From NCBI GenBank assembly GCA_021014325.1, contig CM037463.1, positions 24,980,526 to 25,044,525 on the forward strand: 64,000 nucleotides of DNA, in the 5' to 3' direction. Below the pieces are notes generated by a model that had not been told where the DNA came from, made no database searches, and saw only the letters and a program-made list of their open reading frames with translations. Below, piece after piece: positions 12,751-23,000 of this stretch (positions within the stretch are counted from its first letter, which is position 1; each line of letters opens with the position of its first letter). This DNA is from Plazaster borealis. Lineage: Eukaryota; Echinodermata; Asteroidea; Forcipulatida; Labidiasteridae. A program made the translations under genes and the position numbers.

Positions 12751-13372
12751 CATCGTCACTGTTTTCACGAAGAGGCAATTTAGGCCATTCCACAAAACTG
12801 TCATGTTTGGAGAAATCACTGTTTCGGACACTGTTTTTTATTGAAACACTGACATTTTTCCAAGCATAAAAGTGGAGATCTTAAATCATGCAAATCTGTT
12901 GCTATTCTAATTATAGTTAGTTTAATTATTGAGTAATTAACTGTTAAACACAAGTTTCCCTTCGTGAAAACTTCAAGACGAGGTCTGCGTGCAGCGCGTC
13001 GTGTACAAACCAAGGCGTAAACGAGAGTGTCTGTTCGTGAAAACTAAAATTTCAATATAGGTCTTTCAAATTGTCCCTTCGTGAAAACTGAAAACACAGC
13101 GTAGCCTTTGTTGGCACCGTGCCAGCGCTATGTACTTCAATGTAACAATTGGCAAATCTAAATGTGGCTGTTCGTGAAAACGCAAAACCGATGGTTTGGG
13201 AAAATGTTCCTTGAGCTAATTAGTGTAATTAGAAAAGTATAACGTTTTATCACTTCAAACTTGGGGAAAATGTTGATGTCATTAGTAACATTCAAAATAT
13301 GTAAAAAAATTGATTTGCCAAAATGCATGATTTTTTCAGAAATTGCCTCTTCGTGAAAATGGTGACGACATG
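12751..13372. mobile_element. TIR element with 'ttcacgaagaggcaattt' ends
   Basis: Left end 12751-12781 and right end 13340-13372 are inverted copies sharing the core 'ttttcacgaagaggcaattt'. Fragments of the same end ('ttcgtgaaaa') recur inside. It has no transposase frame and fits a non-autonomous DNA transposon of ~620 bp. Confidence 0.7.
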
Positions 13373-13454
13373 TTTGGATTCTCTACAAGCAATCCAACCG
13401 TGAGGTTAATTATTTGCTGAAATCATTTTTATTATTGTCGATCAAGGACTCCGT

Positions 13455-13735
13455 TCTTCTTCCGATAAAACTCGGCTTAACACTCATGAGTCCGGATTAA
13501 CTTATATGGCAAACACGCCTTCTCACACTCTGCTGCTGAACTTTGGAACAGTCTCCCAATTAATGTCCGTAATTCTTCTTGTATTGTTACATTTGAGAAA
13601 AAACTTAAAACGTATCTCTTTCCTAAAATTGTAGATTTATGATTTGCTCTAGCTTGTTTTAATGTATCCTTTTCTTTGTTATGCGCTTTGATCATGATTT
13701 GGAAAAGCGCAGTATAAATATCTTTTATTATTATT
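13455..13735 (+). mobile_element. 3' end of a CR1/L2-like non-LTR retrotransposon
   Basis: The plus strand encodes the typical C-terminal tail of a LINE reverse-transcriptase ORF, with GKHAFSHSAAELWNSLP followed by INVRNSSCIVTFEKKLKTYL and a stop near 13640. Downstream come 'gcgcttt', 'gcgcagtataaat' and a (att)n tail, as expected for the 3' UTR of such LINEs. Only the end is present, so it is a 5'-truncated copy. Confidence 0.8.
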
Positions 13736-13803
13736 TTATTATCTTTAAAAAATTAATTAATCTATTCTGGATACGCAAATTAACAAATTTTGTACCTGTT
13801 GTG

Positions 13804-14503
13804 CAGTGGCGTAACTAGATATTTTCATTTGGGGGGCAAGTGGGGGCAAACATTAAATGGGGGGGCCAAAGAAGTGCAAGATTATCATTATGTTAACTGA
13901 TAGTTGGTACACACCAGCTGATACACACCAATGCAGTTCTAAAACAGTGTACATAGTTTGCAGGTAACAAAAGATTGCGAAATCCTCAGATGCAGAGTCT
14001 ATGCAATACTCTGATGGTACCACCACATCAGAATCAGAATCTCCTGTATTTTCCCGTCTCTGCCTCTTAGGTGTTGGAACACGAGGCAAAGACGTGCGCT
14101 TTGATATGGAGAAGAAAATGGTCTAAGGATGGTCTAAGCTACCTTTTTCGCTGGCCATTTTGAGGTAAATCTCTCTGTTGTGCATCTGACTATGTTGTGT
14201 TAACAGAGATTTCTGCGCTCAGACCACCACGTATTAAACTGAACTTGTGACTTCTGATCCTGCACTCTCTATAAACGCAAAACCACAATATACATTTACC
14301 GCCAATACGATCGCGCGCGCGTTTCCATGCATTCGTCATGACTGATAGTCCACATATACTGATATGAATATAAGTTTTACTTTTTACGGCAGCATTTTAT
14401 GCAGCCTTAAACGATTTATATATTATAAGTATATACTTTTCTGTGATTTCATATGGGGGGGGGCAAGAATTCTGAGCCCCCCCCCCCTCTGGTGACGACA
14501 CTG
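13804..14503. mobile_element. DNA-transposon-like element with 'cagtggcgtaac' and G-rich ends
   Basis: The left end 'cagtggcgtaac' plus a G-tract-rich stretch mirrors the right end, C-tract then 'ggtgacgacactg'. A 78-codon minus-strand frame (14089-13853) begins with a basic, acidic-flanked segment PKRQRRENTGDSDSD, like the start of a transposase, but nothing recognisable follows. Similar G-rich 'gtggcgtaac' ends occur near 31230-31251 and 56354-56430. Confidence 0.5.
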
Positions 14504-14850
14504 CTGTGCATTCTCAGCAAAGCTGTACCGACGAGTCTTGTAGCCTTTGTGTGAAGTAAACCAACACTTGCTTGATCCACATTCCAACCTAATTGGTCCA
14601 ATCTACACAAGTAATTTGCATAAATTAGGCCTGACCAATAGTCAATAGTGCAAGCTGCCTGACAAATAGCCCGAACAATGATCTCTTTTATTAGAGATCA
14701 ATGAGCCCGAACATTCTGACGTCACACTTCGAGGCTCGTGAATGAGCAACTGGCAGGATCCTGGTAGTTGCTACCATTACATTGTGTATAAACAACATAC
14801 ATGCAAACCTGCACACCACCTTGTCTAATTGAAATCATTGGACATGTAAA

Positions 14851-15051
14851 ACCAGTCCCTGTCTTTATCAGCCTCGCTACCATGGGCAGCTCCGTATCGA
14901 TACCTCTCCTCACTAACCCCTGGGAGGTAAACACTGTATAATCGAGCAAGGCATTCTGGGAAAGAAAACAAAATGGCGCGGCGAGATCGTTCACCATGGA
15001 AACGAGGTTGCTGCCTTTATCCTTTTGCGGATAAAGACAGGGGACCAGTCT
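14851..15051. mobile_element. short TIR element (~200 bp)
   Basis: The left end 'accagtccctgtctttatc' is the near-complement of the right end 'ggataaagacaggggaccag', and 'cgctaccatgg' is mirrored by 'ccatggaaacg' further in. There is no coding content. It lies between the P450 and TTC23. Confidence 0.65.
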
Positions 15052-15380
15052 ACCTGCTGTACAAACTGCATCGCTTGATTAAGTTTCAACAACAGAGGGC
15101 GCTTTATTCAACGCTGAATTTTTGCAGTGAACGAAGAACGTAAAGAATGGAGAAAAGGCAGTTGATCGTTTTCATAGCAACAGGACTCTCCTATTGACAT
15201 AAATTAGAGTTTTGTACGGACGTCGTAAGTACTGCAAATATAAAAACCCACAATCATATGTTGAGAGTTCCCCCCTTTTTTTTGTGGTTAAAAACTAGTT
15301 ATGTAGAATAATTAGCCGGCATCCATTTATTTTTTTTAGACTTTGAAGTTTGAGCCAAACCTGGCCTCCCTCCAGTCCAC

Positions 15381-15468
15381 CTAGCCCCATTAAATTAATA
15401 GTGCCAAATTCTCTGGACTTCCTCTGATCGGAGGAAGTCCAGAGAATTGTCACTATTAATGGGGCTAG
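15381..15468. repeat. long hairpin 1 (88 bp)
   Basis: The arms 'ctagccccatt...aatagtg' and 'cactattaatggggctag' are close to perfect complements, with an inner stem 'tctctggacttcctc' / 'gaggaagtccagaga'. It sits 30 bp from a second hairpin with the same stem sequence. Confidence 0.9.
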
Positions 15469-15498
15469 CCTCCACCCATCTGTCCATGCATGGTTAAA

Positions 15499-15575
15499 CC
15501 TAGCCCCATTAATAGTGCCAATTCTCTATACTTCCTCGGAGGAAGTCCAGAGAATTTGGCACTATTTGGGGCTAG
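15499..15575. repeat. long hairpin 2 (77 bp), homologous to hairpin 1
   Basis: It has the same arms as hairpin 1 ('cctagccccattaatagtgc' and its complement) with a shorter loop ('cctcggagg'). The pair looks like two copies of one palindromic element. Confidence 0.9.
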
Positions 15576-15606
15576 GTCAAACCAAACTATCCTACCTCTA
15601 TGGTTA

Positions 15607-15651
15607 AACCCTCCTCCCGACCGTTGGGAGGAGGGTTACGATTATCGCAAC
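15607..15651. repeat. C/G-rich hairpin plus half of a larger palindrome
   Basis: 'aaccctcctcccgacc' pairs with 'gggaggagggtt'. The adjoining 'acgattatcgcaact' is identical to the outer arm of the full palindrome at 63066-63140, so this is a truncated copy of that element. Confidence 0.85.
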
Positions 15652-15770
15652 TAAAACTTGTATTGACAGACTGAGGACACTCACTAGCCTAGTCACGACA
15701 CTAGCTCTCTGGCATGTCAGGGTAGCTAAGCTAGCACTTTTGTGTTGAGTAGCACTAGCACTAGCAGTTC

Positions 15771-15846
15771 TACTCCTAGAAGTATGAGGTTCGTTTCGCT
15801 ATCGTCTCCACGAGATAACGAAACGAACCTCATAGTTCTAGGAGTA
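15771..15846. repeat. long hairpin 3 (76 bp)
   Basis: 'tactcctagaa' and 'atgaggttcgtttcg' on the left are matched by 'cgaaacgaacctcat' and 'ttctaggagta' on the right, with a short ~16-bp centre. It is almost a perfect palindrome. Confidence 0.9.
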
Positions 15847-16502
15847 TCAGTATAGCAGTTCAACATGTTCAACTGCCATTTATTGGAAAGCAAAATAATT
15901 ATCATGATTATCGTGATCGTGTCGTCATCTAGGGACTCAGAGTCTAGGCTAGGACTAGACAGTCTAGTCCCCTGGTCTAAATATAAGATGATCAGGACAC
16001 CAGTCAGTCTCCCTGCACTCACATCACTACATGCACTAACACTGTAACAGTTACTAACACTACAGACAGTAATATTGGCTGCTACAACTACATTACATAG
16101 CACAAGACGATGCAATTAAACCTGTTTCCGTCGTTAAACATTATTTATAGAGTTACCATGGTTACTACTACACTTCTATTAAAACAAAAACAAAATTCTG
16201 TTTTATCTGTCCCTCGGCCCCCAAAGATATCTGTCCCCCCCCCCACCCCCCATACCCCCCCCATACATGCAGCGGAGTGTGTAGAAATGTTGTAGCCCCG
16301 ATAGCGTCGACTTTTGATCAACTTTCTTTAGCCCATGTTAATTTACTGTAAGGGGGACACAGAACCTGGGGAAAAACAATCCCTTTTGACACCAGTCCCT
16401 TTTTCTAAACACATAAGCCGGCAAATCTTGTAGCGCGTTCTTTGGCGTGTACACTAGGAGCGGACATTATATAGGGATGTACTTTTCAGGGATTTTGTAC
16501 CA

Positions 16503-16571
16503 CAGCTGCATAGCTCAGTGGAATGCCTCCCGCTTTTCAACCTACACGCTCCGTGTCCGAATCCCCGCTAA
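16503..16571 (+). repeat. degenerate tRNA-like sequence
   Basis: 'gcatagctcagtggaatgcc' resembles an A box, and 'cgtgtccgaatcccc' resembles a B box at the right spacing. The stems are poor, so I take it as a SINE or tRNA remnant upstream of TTC23. Confidence 0.35.
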
Positions 16572-17016
16572 CATTACTACCATCTTTTTATCCCCAAATT
16601 TAATAAGAACACTCTTCTTCTTTTTTAATTAAAAGTTTACCCCTACAATTTAGTGGGTTTAATCCATTGTGTGAGTCTGGAGATAATAGTGAAAAACAAT
16701 GCACAATTTTCAACATATAAACACATTGTCCTTAATTTTGGCTGTAACAACCGAAATCAGCTGTTGCGTTTTTTAAAGTTTTTTTTTTTTAATATGACTT
16801 CATTTCAGGGGGGAAATATTTCACGGGGAAAAAATGGTTCTTGTATAAACTTCATAATCAGTAGGCCCCTAAGCTTTCAGACTCAAATTAAACAATGGTG
16901 TTTTTTACCCTTATCAATCCTGTATAACACCTTAAGTGGTCCCTACAAAAGTTGTTTTTATTATTATTTAAAGTTGTAATTGAAAGGCGAAACACTTTCC
17001 CCTATATCTCTCCAGG

Positions 17017-20000
17017 ATGATGGATTCTTTCTCAGATTTATCATTATCCGATCCGGCAGACAACGGACTCTCCAGTGATGAAGAGAAACCTGACCTTCAA
17101 GGCTTGGGTCTAAAGATCGTTGACATTCCCACAGAGAATGGTAGCAGCTCCTCCAGCAAGCAGAGAAAGCGTAATGGAGATAACTACAGGTGAGTTTAGT
17201 TCTGATCAACAGAACTCTCACTAGTGAGGGTTACAATCATTGCAAGTATTATGAGGAAGGCTTGGCTACCCATTTGTTTAAAGTAACATGAGTTTGTAGG
17301 GGCTCCGTTTTGTGAGATGAATGGCGTGTCGTGGCCGAGCGGTTAAGAGCACCGGACTCAAGCTCTGGTGTTTCAAATCAGCAGAGTGTGGGTTCTAGTC
17401 CCGTTCGTGGCACCTGTGTCCTCAAGCAAGATACTTTACCATAATTGCTTTGTCCTTCGGATCGGACATTTAGCCGTAGGTCCCGTGTACTAGGATTGGT
17501 AGTGCACGTAAAAGAACCCAGAACACTTATCGTGGAAGAGTAGAGGTTAACCCCGGTGTTTCTGGTGCAAATAGCAAGCATTGATTAAGTTCACTTATGA
17601 GGCATCCTTGGTTTCATACCAGAAATATATAATAATAATAAAAATTGGGTTGCTTGTGCAGAACTTGCCTCTCCCCCATGTGGCCCTGGTTTGATTCCAA
17701 TGAGCGTGCCCCATGACAAGAGGCTTTGATCTCTTCCCTCATCAGCAATGATAACTTCTCTGACGATGGCTCAGAACTTTCCTCACAACGATCAGAGAGG
17801 TCAAGGTCATCCCCAAGCAGAAGGAAGAAGAAACTACACAAGCTAAGACTGAGAGACGGATCGGTCGTTGTCTTGAATCCCCCGGAAGAACTTCTTAAGA
17901 GATCGGAAAGTAAAGCAAGGAAGCACGCTGGCCTTGGAGAGGTATGAAATCACTTTAACATATAAAGGATAAAAGTGGGCGGGGAGTAAAGTGGAGAAAG
18001 ACCAGTCCATATTTTCAATGAGCAACAGACTGTGCAAGTCTCATGTGTAGGCAAGCGTTTGGGCCCGTTCAAATGCTCAATTTTGTTTCCTTCACATATA
18101 AGAATCAATGAATGTGGGAATGCATAGGAAACCACGGTCTGTTGAAGTTTTTATTAGTGTTGGTGTCAGAATGTTTACAGTAGAATGAAGACAAAACTTT
18201 ACAACCTAGACTGAAGGCTTAAACCCATCCTGAAGTAGAAAGCATCTAGATCAAATTTCATGATTCTTCATTGGAGGACTTTGTGCTTATTTTAGGGTTC
18301 CCAGGTCTGATGCTTCACGGAGGCGACATAGGCAATTGCCTTCATGTACCTGACCATTGCCTCGGTGCCCCTTCAAATATTTCAGTATAAATGCAAATTT
18401 CCCTGATAGAGGCGCCCTTTACAAAGGAAAAACTGCCTTGCCCTGTACAAGACCGAAGCACCAGGCCTGGGTTGACTAAGTCAAATAGTGTTTGCTGTGC
18501 TTAAGTTGTGTGATTGATTGTGACTCAGGTCGAACCAGCTCTCGAGGAGTACATCCGCTGCACCGCCCTCTGTCGTCTTGTGTATGGAGACGGACACTGG
18601 AAGTTAGCAGAGAGTCATACCAACCTTGCGTATGCTTACCTCACCCTCAAAGGTACGACAAGTTGGTAACTTCCTCTGGGATCCCCTTATAAAGTTGTAC
18701 TATTAACCCTTGGGTGTAACACTCTAAGATGCCTCAAAATAACGTATGATGGTGAAGTAACCCATGCCACACTTTCTGGTCATTGTATTTGTGTGTGTGG
18801 TCAATCAGTGCCACAGATTGCCACTGCAGATATTGACCATGGTTGAGAACCTTATCTCTTCCAATAGTGGCTCAAATTCCATGCAATTGAGCACAGCTGG
18901 TGGCTTCTCCAGTTTACCACTCTCATTGAAGCACTATGGGCTATGGGTCAACTCTCTACATCAGAATGTGTGTGTCAAACACCACTGTTGTGGCATAGTG
19001 AGGTATGGGTCAGTTGTCTCGAGAAACACACTGATACTAAGAGCTTCTTTTGACACTTCTCAACAGCCTCATAATGTACCTTCACTCTTACAAAGAAAAT
19101 ATTCTGTTGTGGAATAATGTTGATTTTCTGTTTAATTTCTTAACGTACAGACTTGGCTGCCCAGGCTCAGTACCAAGCAGAAGCAGCTAAGAAGATCATG
19201 CTCAGTGGTCTCCATGCCTCAGACTCCAGCGAGTCTAAAGCTGACCTCCTGGCCATACTGGTCAAGATGTACTACGTCCTTGGTCGTAGTAACACCATCC
19301 ATAACAAATATCCTTTATTGTATTTCTGTTTAGTTATAAAAGGCAGGAATCTTTTTGCATAGCCCTTACAAAAAAACCTAAAGAATCTTATAGGAGACTT
19401 ATAGGAATCGAGGAAGTGACGAAAAATCTATAAGAATTTTATAGGAATCCTATTTAAACCCTATAGTATTCTATAAGAATTTCGCAGGACTTTTTTGTAA
19501 GGGAGAGCTCTCAGCCCATAGTCAAAAGGAAACCTATAAAAAGAGGCATAGAAAAAAGGTTGTGGATCTACGTTTATTTTCCTAAACAATTAAACGGAAT
19601 TTGTGACTTCTGATTATAACCATTCAACCATTTCTACCGATTCCAATCCGAACTATGAGTCAAACTTTAAAAGACGCAAATGACAACACACATTTCAGGA
19701 TCAATCAGGACTAAAAATCTCGCCATGGCAGCTTCTGCTGTTCTAGTTTACATTTTGCATCATTTTTTTAAATAAAAAAATAAAATAAAAAAAACTGTAA
19801 GCTTCCTTTAACCGTCAAGGAAATTTGGGAACGGATTTCACGGTTAAATGGTTAACCGTTTAAACGCCCCAACCCCAGTAGAAAAGTAGTTAGTGGGGCA
19901 TGCCTAGCTTCCCATTTTGCACCACCCCCCTTCTCAGTCACTTGTATTTTTCATTCTGTAACAGGTATCAAAGTTCATTTCACTCTACTTTGCCTGGATT

Positions 20001-23000
20001 GTGTGGTTATTTGTAATGCCAATTTTGTTGCAAACATCTTTGTATTTGTATTATTTTGTTGAAGTTTAATCACCTCACAATTGCTAAAATTTGTACCTTT
20101 TATTTTGCTGTTAACTTTATAATAGTCCACGTGTCGTGGCTGAGCATTCAAGCGCAATGAACTCAAGCTCTGGTGTTTCTGATCAGCAGAGTGTGGGTAC
20201 GAGTCCCGGTCGTAAAGCCATTGTTCTTGTGTGAATTCGCCGCAGCACCTTGTAAACTCTTATAAGGTGCTACATAAATGGGTCTCATAATGCATAAACT
20301 TCAAAACCTGTCTTAATAAGTGTTTATCTTTGTTCTAGTGCCTTGAGCACCTAATTGATGGATACCTGTGCTGTATAGGACTCCAATATAGTTATTATTA
20401 TTAATATTAAGTTACAAGAGACAGATGTAGCGTTAAGTCTGAGATACAAACTGAAATCCACAGAGACATATTGGTTGATTCCTTAATCCATTTGCTCCCC
20501 ACATACCCCGAGGCAGAGCAGTGTCTTGTGAAGGCAGACAAGGTGTCTGAAGAGAGATCTAAGCTAACTAGCACAGTCGGATCAGAACAGCAGCAGATGG
20601 CAATCTATATCGCCATCGCTATGGGAAAGTACGTTCAACTAACAAACAGAAAATCATACAGCTATATATTTCTCTTTGCTGAGCAGTTTTTCATGCCATA
20701 TAAAATTTTGGCTCTGAATACCTCCTTTGGAATTCCAGACACTTATCTCTTTAGAGACCATAGAGGCCCCAAACAGCCGCAAGATCTGACCTACTTCCAC
20801 TCAACCAAAAAGGTCAAAGTAATGGTCAGGACCTGAATTGACATTTTCCAATATTTCACATGTAAACATAGTATCTATGTTTCTAAAATACGTTTTATCT
20901 TATTTTTTCAGACACTTTTACAAGAAAACAATTGTTTCAAAAAATAAAAACCATATCTGGCATATGATGATGATCTTGCAGAAATTAGTGGTCTCTAAAG
21001 GGTTCAATGTATGCACTTATTATTCACCATCTTGACTTGCATTTGTTAATTTCAGGTTATATGCCAACCAGAACAAGCACGCCCTAGGAGCTAGCTACTA
21101 TGAGAAGGCCGTACGGCTTACAGAGAAACACCACGGCTCGGACAGCTTGGAGCTTATTCCAATATACCAAGACCTTGGCAAAATATCCTTTGGTAAACTA
21201 GAAACATTTGTAGGCACCTTTTCAAGAATGACAGGGTATCTGTTTTGATTCAGGGTTGAGATTTTACTTTTTCTGAAATCAGTGAGAAAGTAGCTTTCCG
21301 AGGACATCTCATGGTTGGTGGTTTTATCAGTAAGTTTGTAAAACGATGAAAAGCTAGGGGGGAAAAAGTCCTGTGAACAAGCTTTGATCATACTTTTTGC
21401 AAAAGTGAAGATAATTACATTGTTTCAACAATGGGGGAAAATAAAAGAAGTTAAAAATCAACAAAATGTCTCAAGAGCCATTCCAGCACCTTTTTTTCAA
21501 CATACTGCATCTCCTTGGAACTCCTTGCCTGGTGCATGTTTCCCTCCATCCTACAATCTAGATTGTTTTAAGAGGAATTTCAATTCCTACCTTCAGCTCC
21601 CCTGAGTTATTTTCATATTTTCTTCTATCCCCTCCAAGAGTGGCTTTTAGCCTTGTTTGGGGCAAACTTGCATAATTTATTTTCAAACATTCAAAGACTC
21701 AATTAGTATAAAGGAATATGATGGAGAATGTCTGTCCCATTTTCTCTCCTTAACTTGACTTCTTTTACTTGGAGCAGAGTAAAGGGAAGCATGCTAATCA
21801 TGACAAGGCTGTTGAATACTACCTGCAGGCCCATTCAATCACCGTTGCCAGGTAATAAATTACTCAAAACATCTATGTGAGTCCATTGTGGGCACCTTTT
21901 CAAGAATGACAGGGTATCTGTTTTGATTCAGGGTTAAGATTTTACTCTTTCTGAAATCAATGAGAAAGTAGCTTTCCGAGGACATCTTATGGTTGGTGGT
22001 TTATCAGTAAGTTTGTAAAACGATGAAAAGCTTAGGGGAAAAAGTCCTGTGAACAATGCGCGTCTGCCATTTCCATCATTTTGGGAGTCAACTCTTTTGT
22101 GCATGTTTTTGCATGATTTTGACTCCCAAAATGGCGGACAGGATAGGCGCGTGTGAGTGTGCTGCGCGTTGTGCAATGGGTCCATTGAGCCCTTGCACCA
22201 ATGTCACACGCAGCTTCTGTCTGCCACTCTCACTATTTTGAGAATCAAATTGCACATGAAAATATGGTAAGCAGATAAACACAGTGTGAACTAAAGTTCA
22301 CACTACACTGTATAACACACAGGGACATTGAATCCCAAAACGGCACAACCACGATTATTGTGATGATGACAGCAGGTGAATTGGGTCAATACGTAGCTTT
22401 ATAATTGCATTAATTCTTGCATGTAATAACAGTGGAATGAAATTGTTGAGTTTGTGTTGTTTACAGATACAGTGGGCAGAGTGAGGAGGTAGCAGAGACG
22501 GCCTTCAAGCTGGCTCTAGCTTACTCTGAGCAAGCCTCAGCAGAAGCAGAAAGTAAGTATTGCATAACGTAAGAGATTGAGGCCAGCTACGGCTGTTGCC
22601 AAGGGTGTTGTAAAGGAAAGCGTCCTTTACTTCAACGCAAGATGTCATACCTTTTGTTTTGTAATTTTCTATTATTGCCAAGCATCATTTCATCTTTCAA
22701 GGGTCGTTTTCTAAATGACAGAAACTGATAGTTCTGAAAATTGTTGAGACTTTGCCAAACAAGTTTTAAAGTATGGTTCCATAAGCTTTTTATTTTTATG
22801 TTTTTTCCCTAAACCCTCAAGGAAAACCAGCATGGATTTCCTACAGGCTTCTGGCAATTGTTGGAGCCGGTTTGTGTGAAGTGAGTGGGTGTGGCTAGCA
22901 GTGGAATTACATCCCAACTATGAGTAGGATTACAGGGTATTTGAAGAAGTCTTAGTGAATAATTGTTATGATTTCTTGTGGTGCACTTACAGCTACAGCT

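Larger units (their letters stand above)
11264..17016. other. intergenic region between the P450 (-) and TTC23 (+)
   Basis: Besides the duplication, MITEs, LINE remnant and hairpins listed separately, I see no coding exon. The TTC23 coding exon 1 starts right after an acceptor-like 'tatatctctccag' at 17015, so a non-coding first exon should lie in this interval, but I could not choose it. A CT-rich/C-rich run is present at 16228-16263. Confidence 0.5.
21183..21768 (+). other. TTC23: U12-type AT-AC intron in TTC23 (intron 6)
   Basis: The donor ATATCCTTTGG starts at 21183. The branch site CTCCTTAAC ends at 21754, and the intron ends in AC at 21768, about 15 nt beyond the branch adenosine. Phase 0 joining gives DLGK-LEQSKGKHANHDKA, co-linear with the vertebrate protein. 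The nearby GTAAAC at 21193 as donor with CAG at 21775-21777 as acceptor would give a frameshift and stop. Confidence 0.9.

Noticed and set aside
17324..17412. A functional tRNA-Leu (CAA) gene
   Set aside because: The tRNA-like head continues into a long SINE body with an (aat)n tail, and stems are imperfect.
20464..20628. TTC23 exon 5 starting at a conventional AG (20464 or 20466) with a GTAACA donor at 19289
   Set aside because: It keeps a frame but inserts unmatched residues before YPEAEQ. The AT-AC solution gives gap-free TPR spacing and has donor and branch-site consensus.
21183..21778. Conventional splicing of TTC23 exon 6 at GTAAAC (21193) to CAG/AGT
   Set aside because: It leaves phase 1 before a phase 0 exon and meets a stop codon at once. 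The AT-AC ends restore LEQSKGK.
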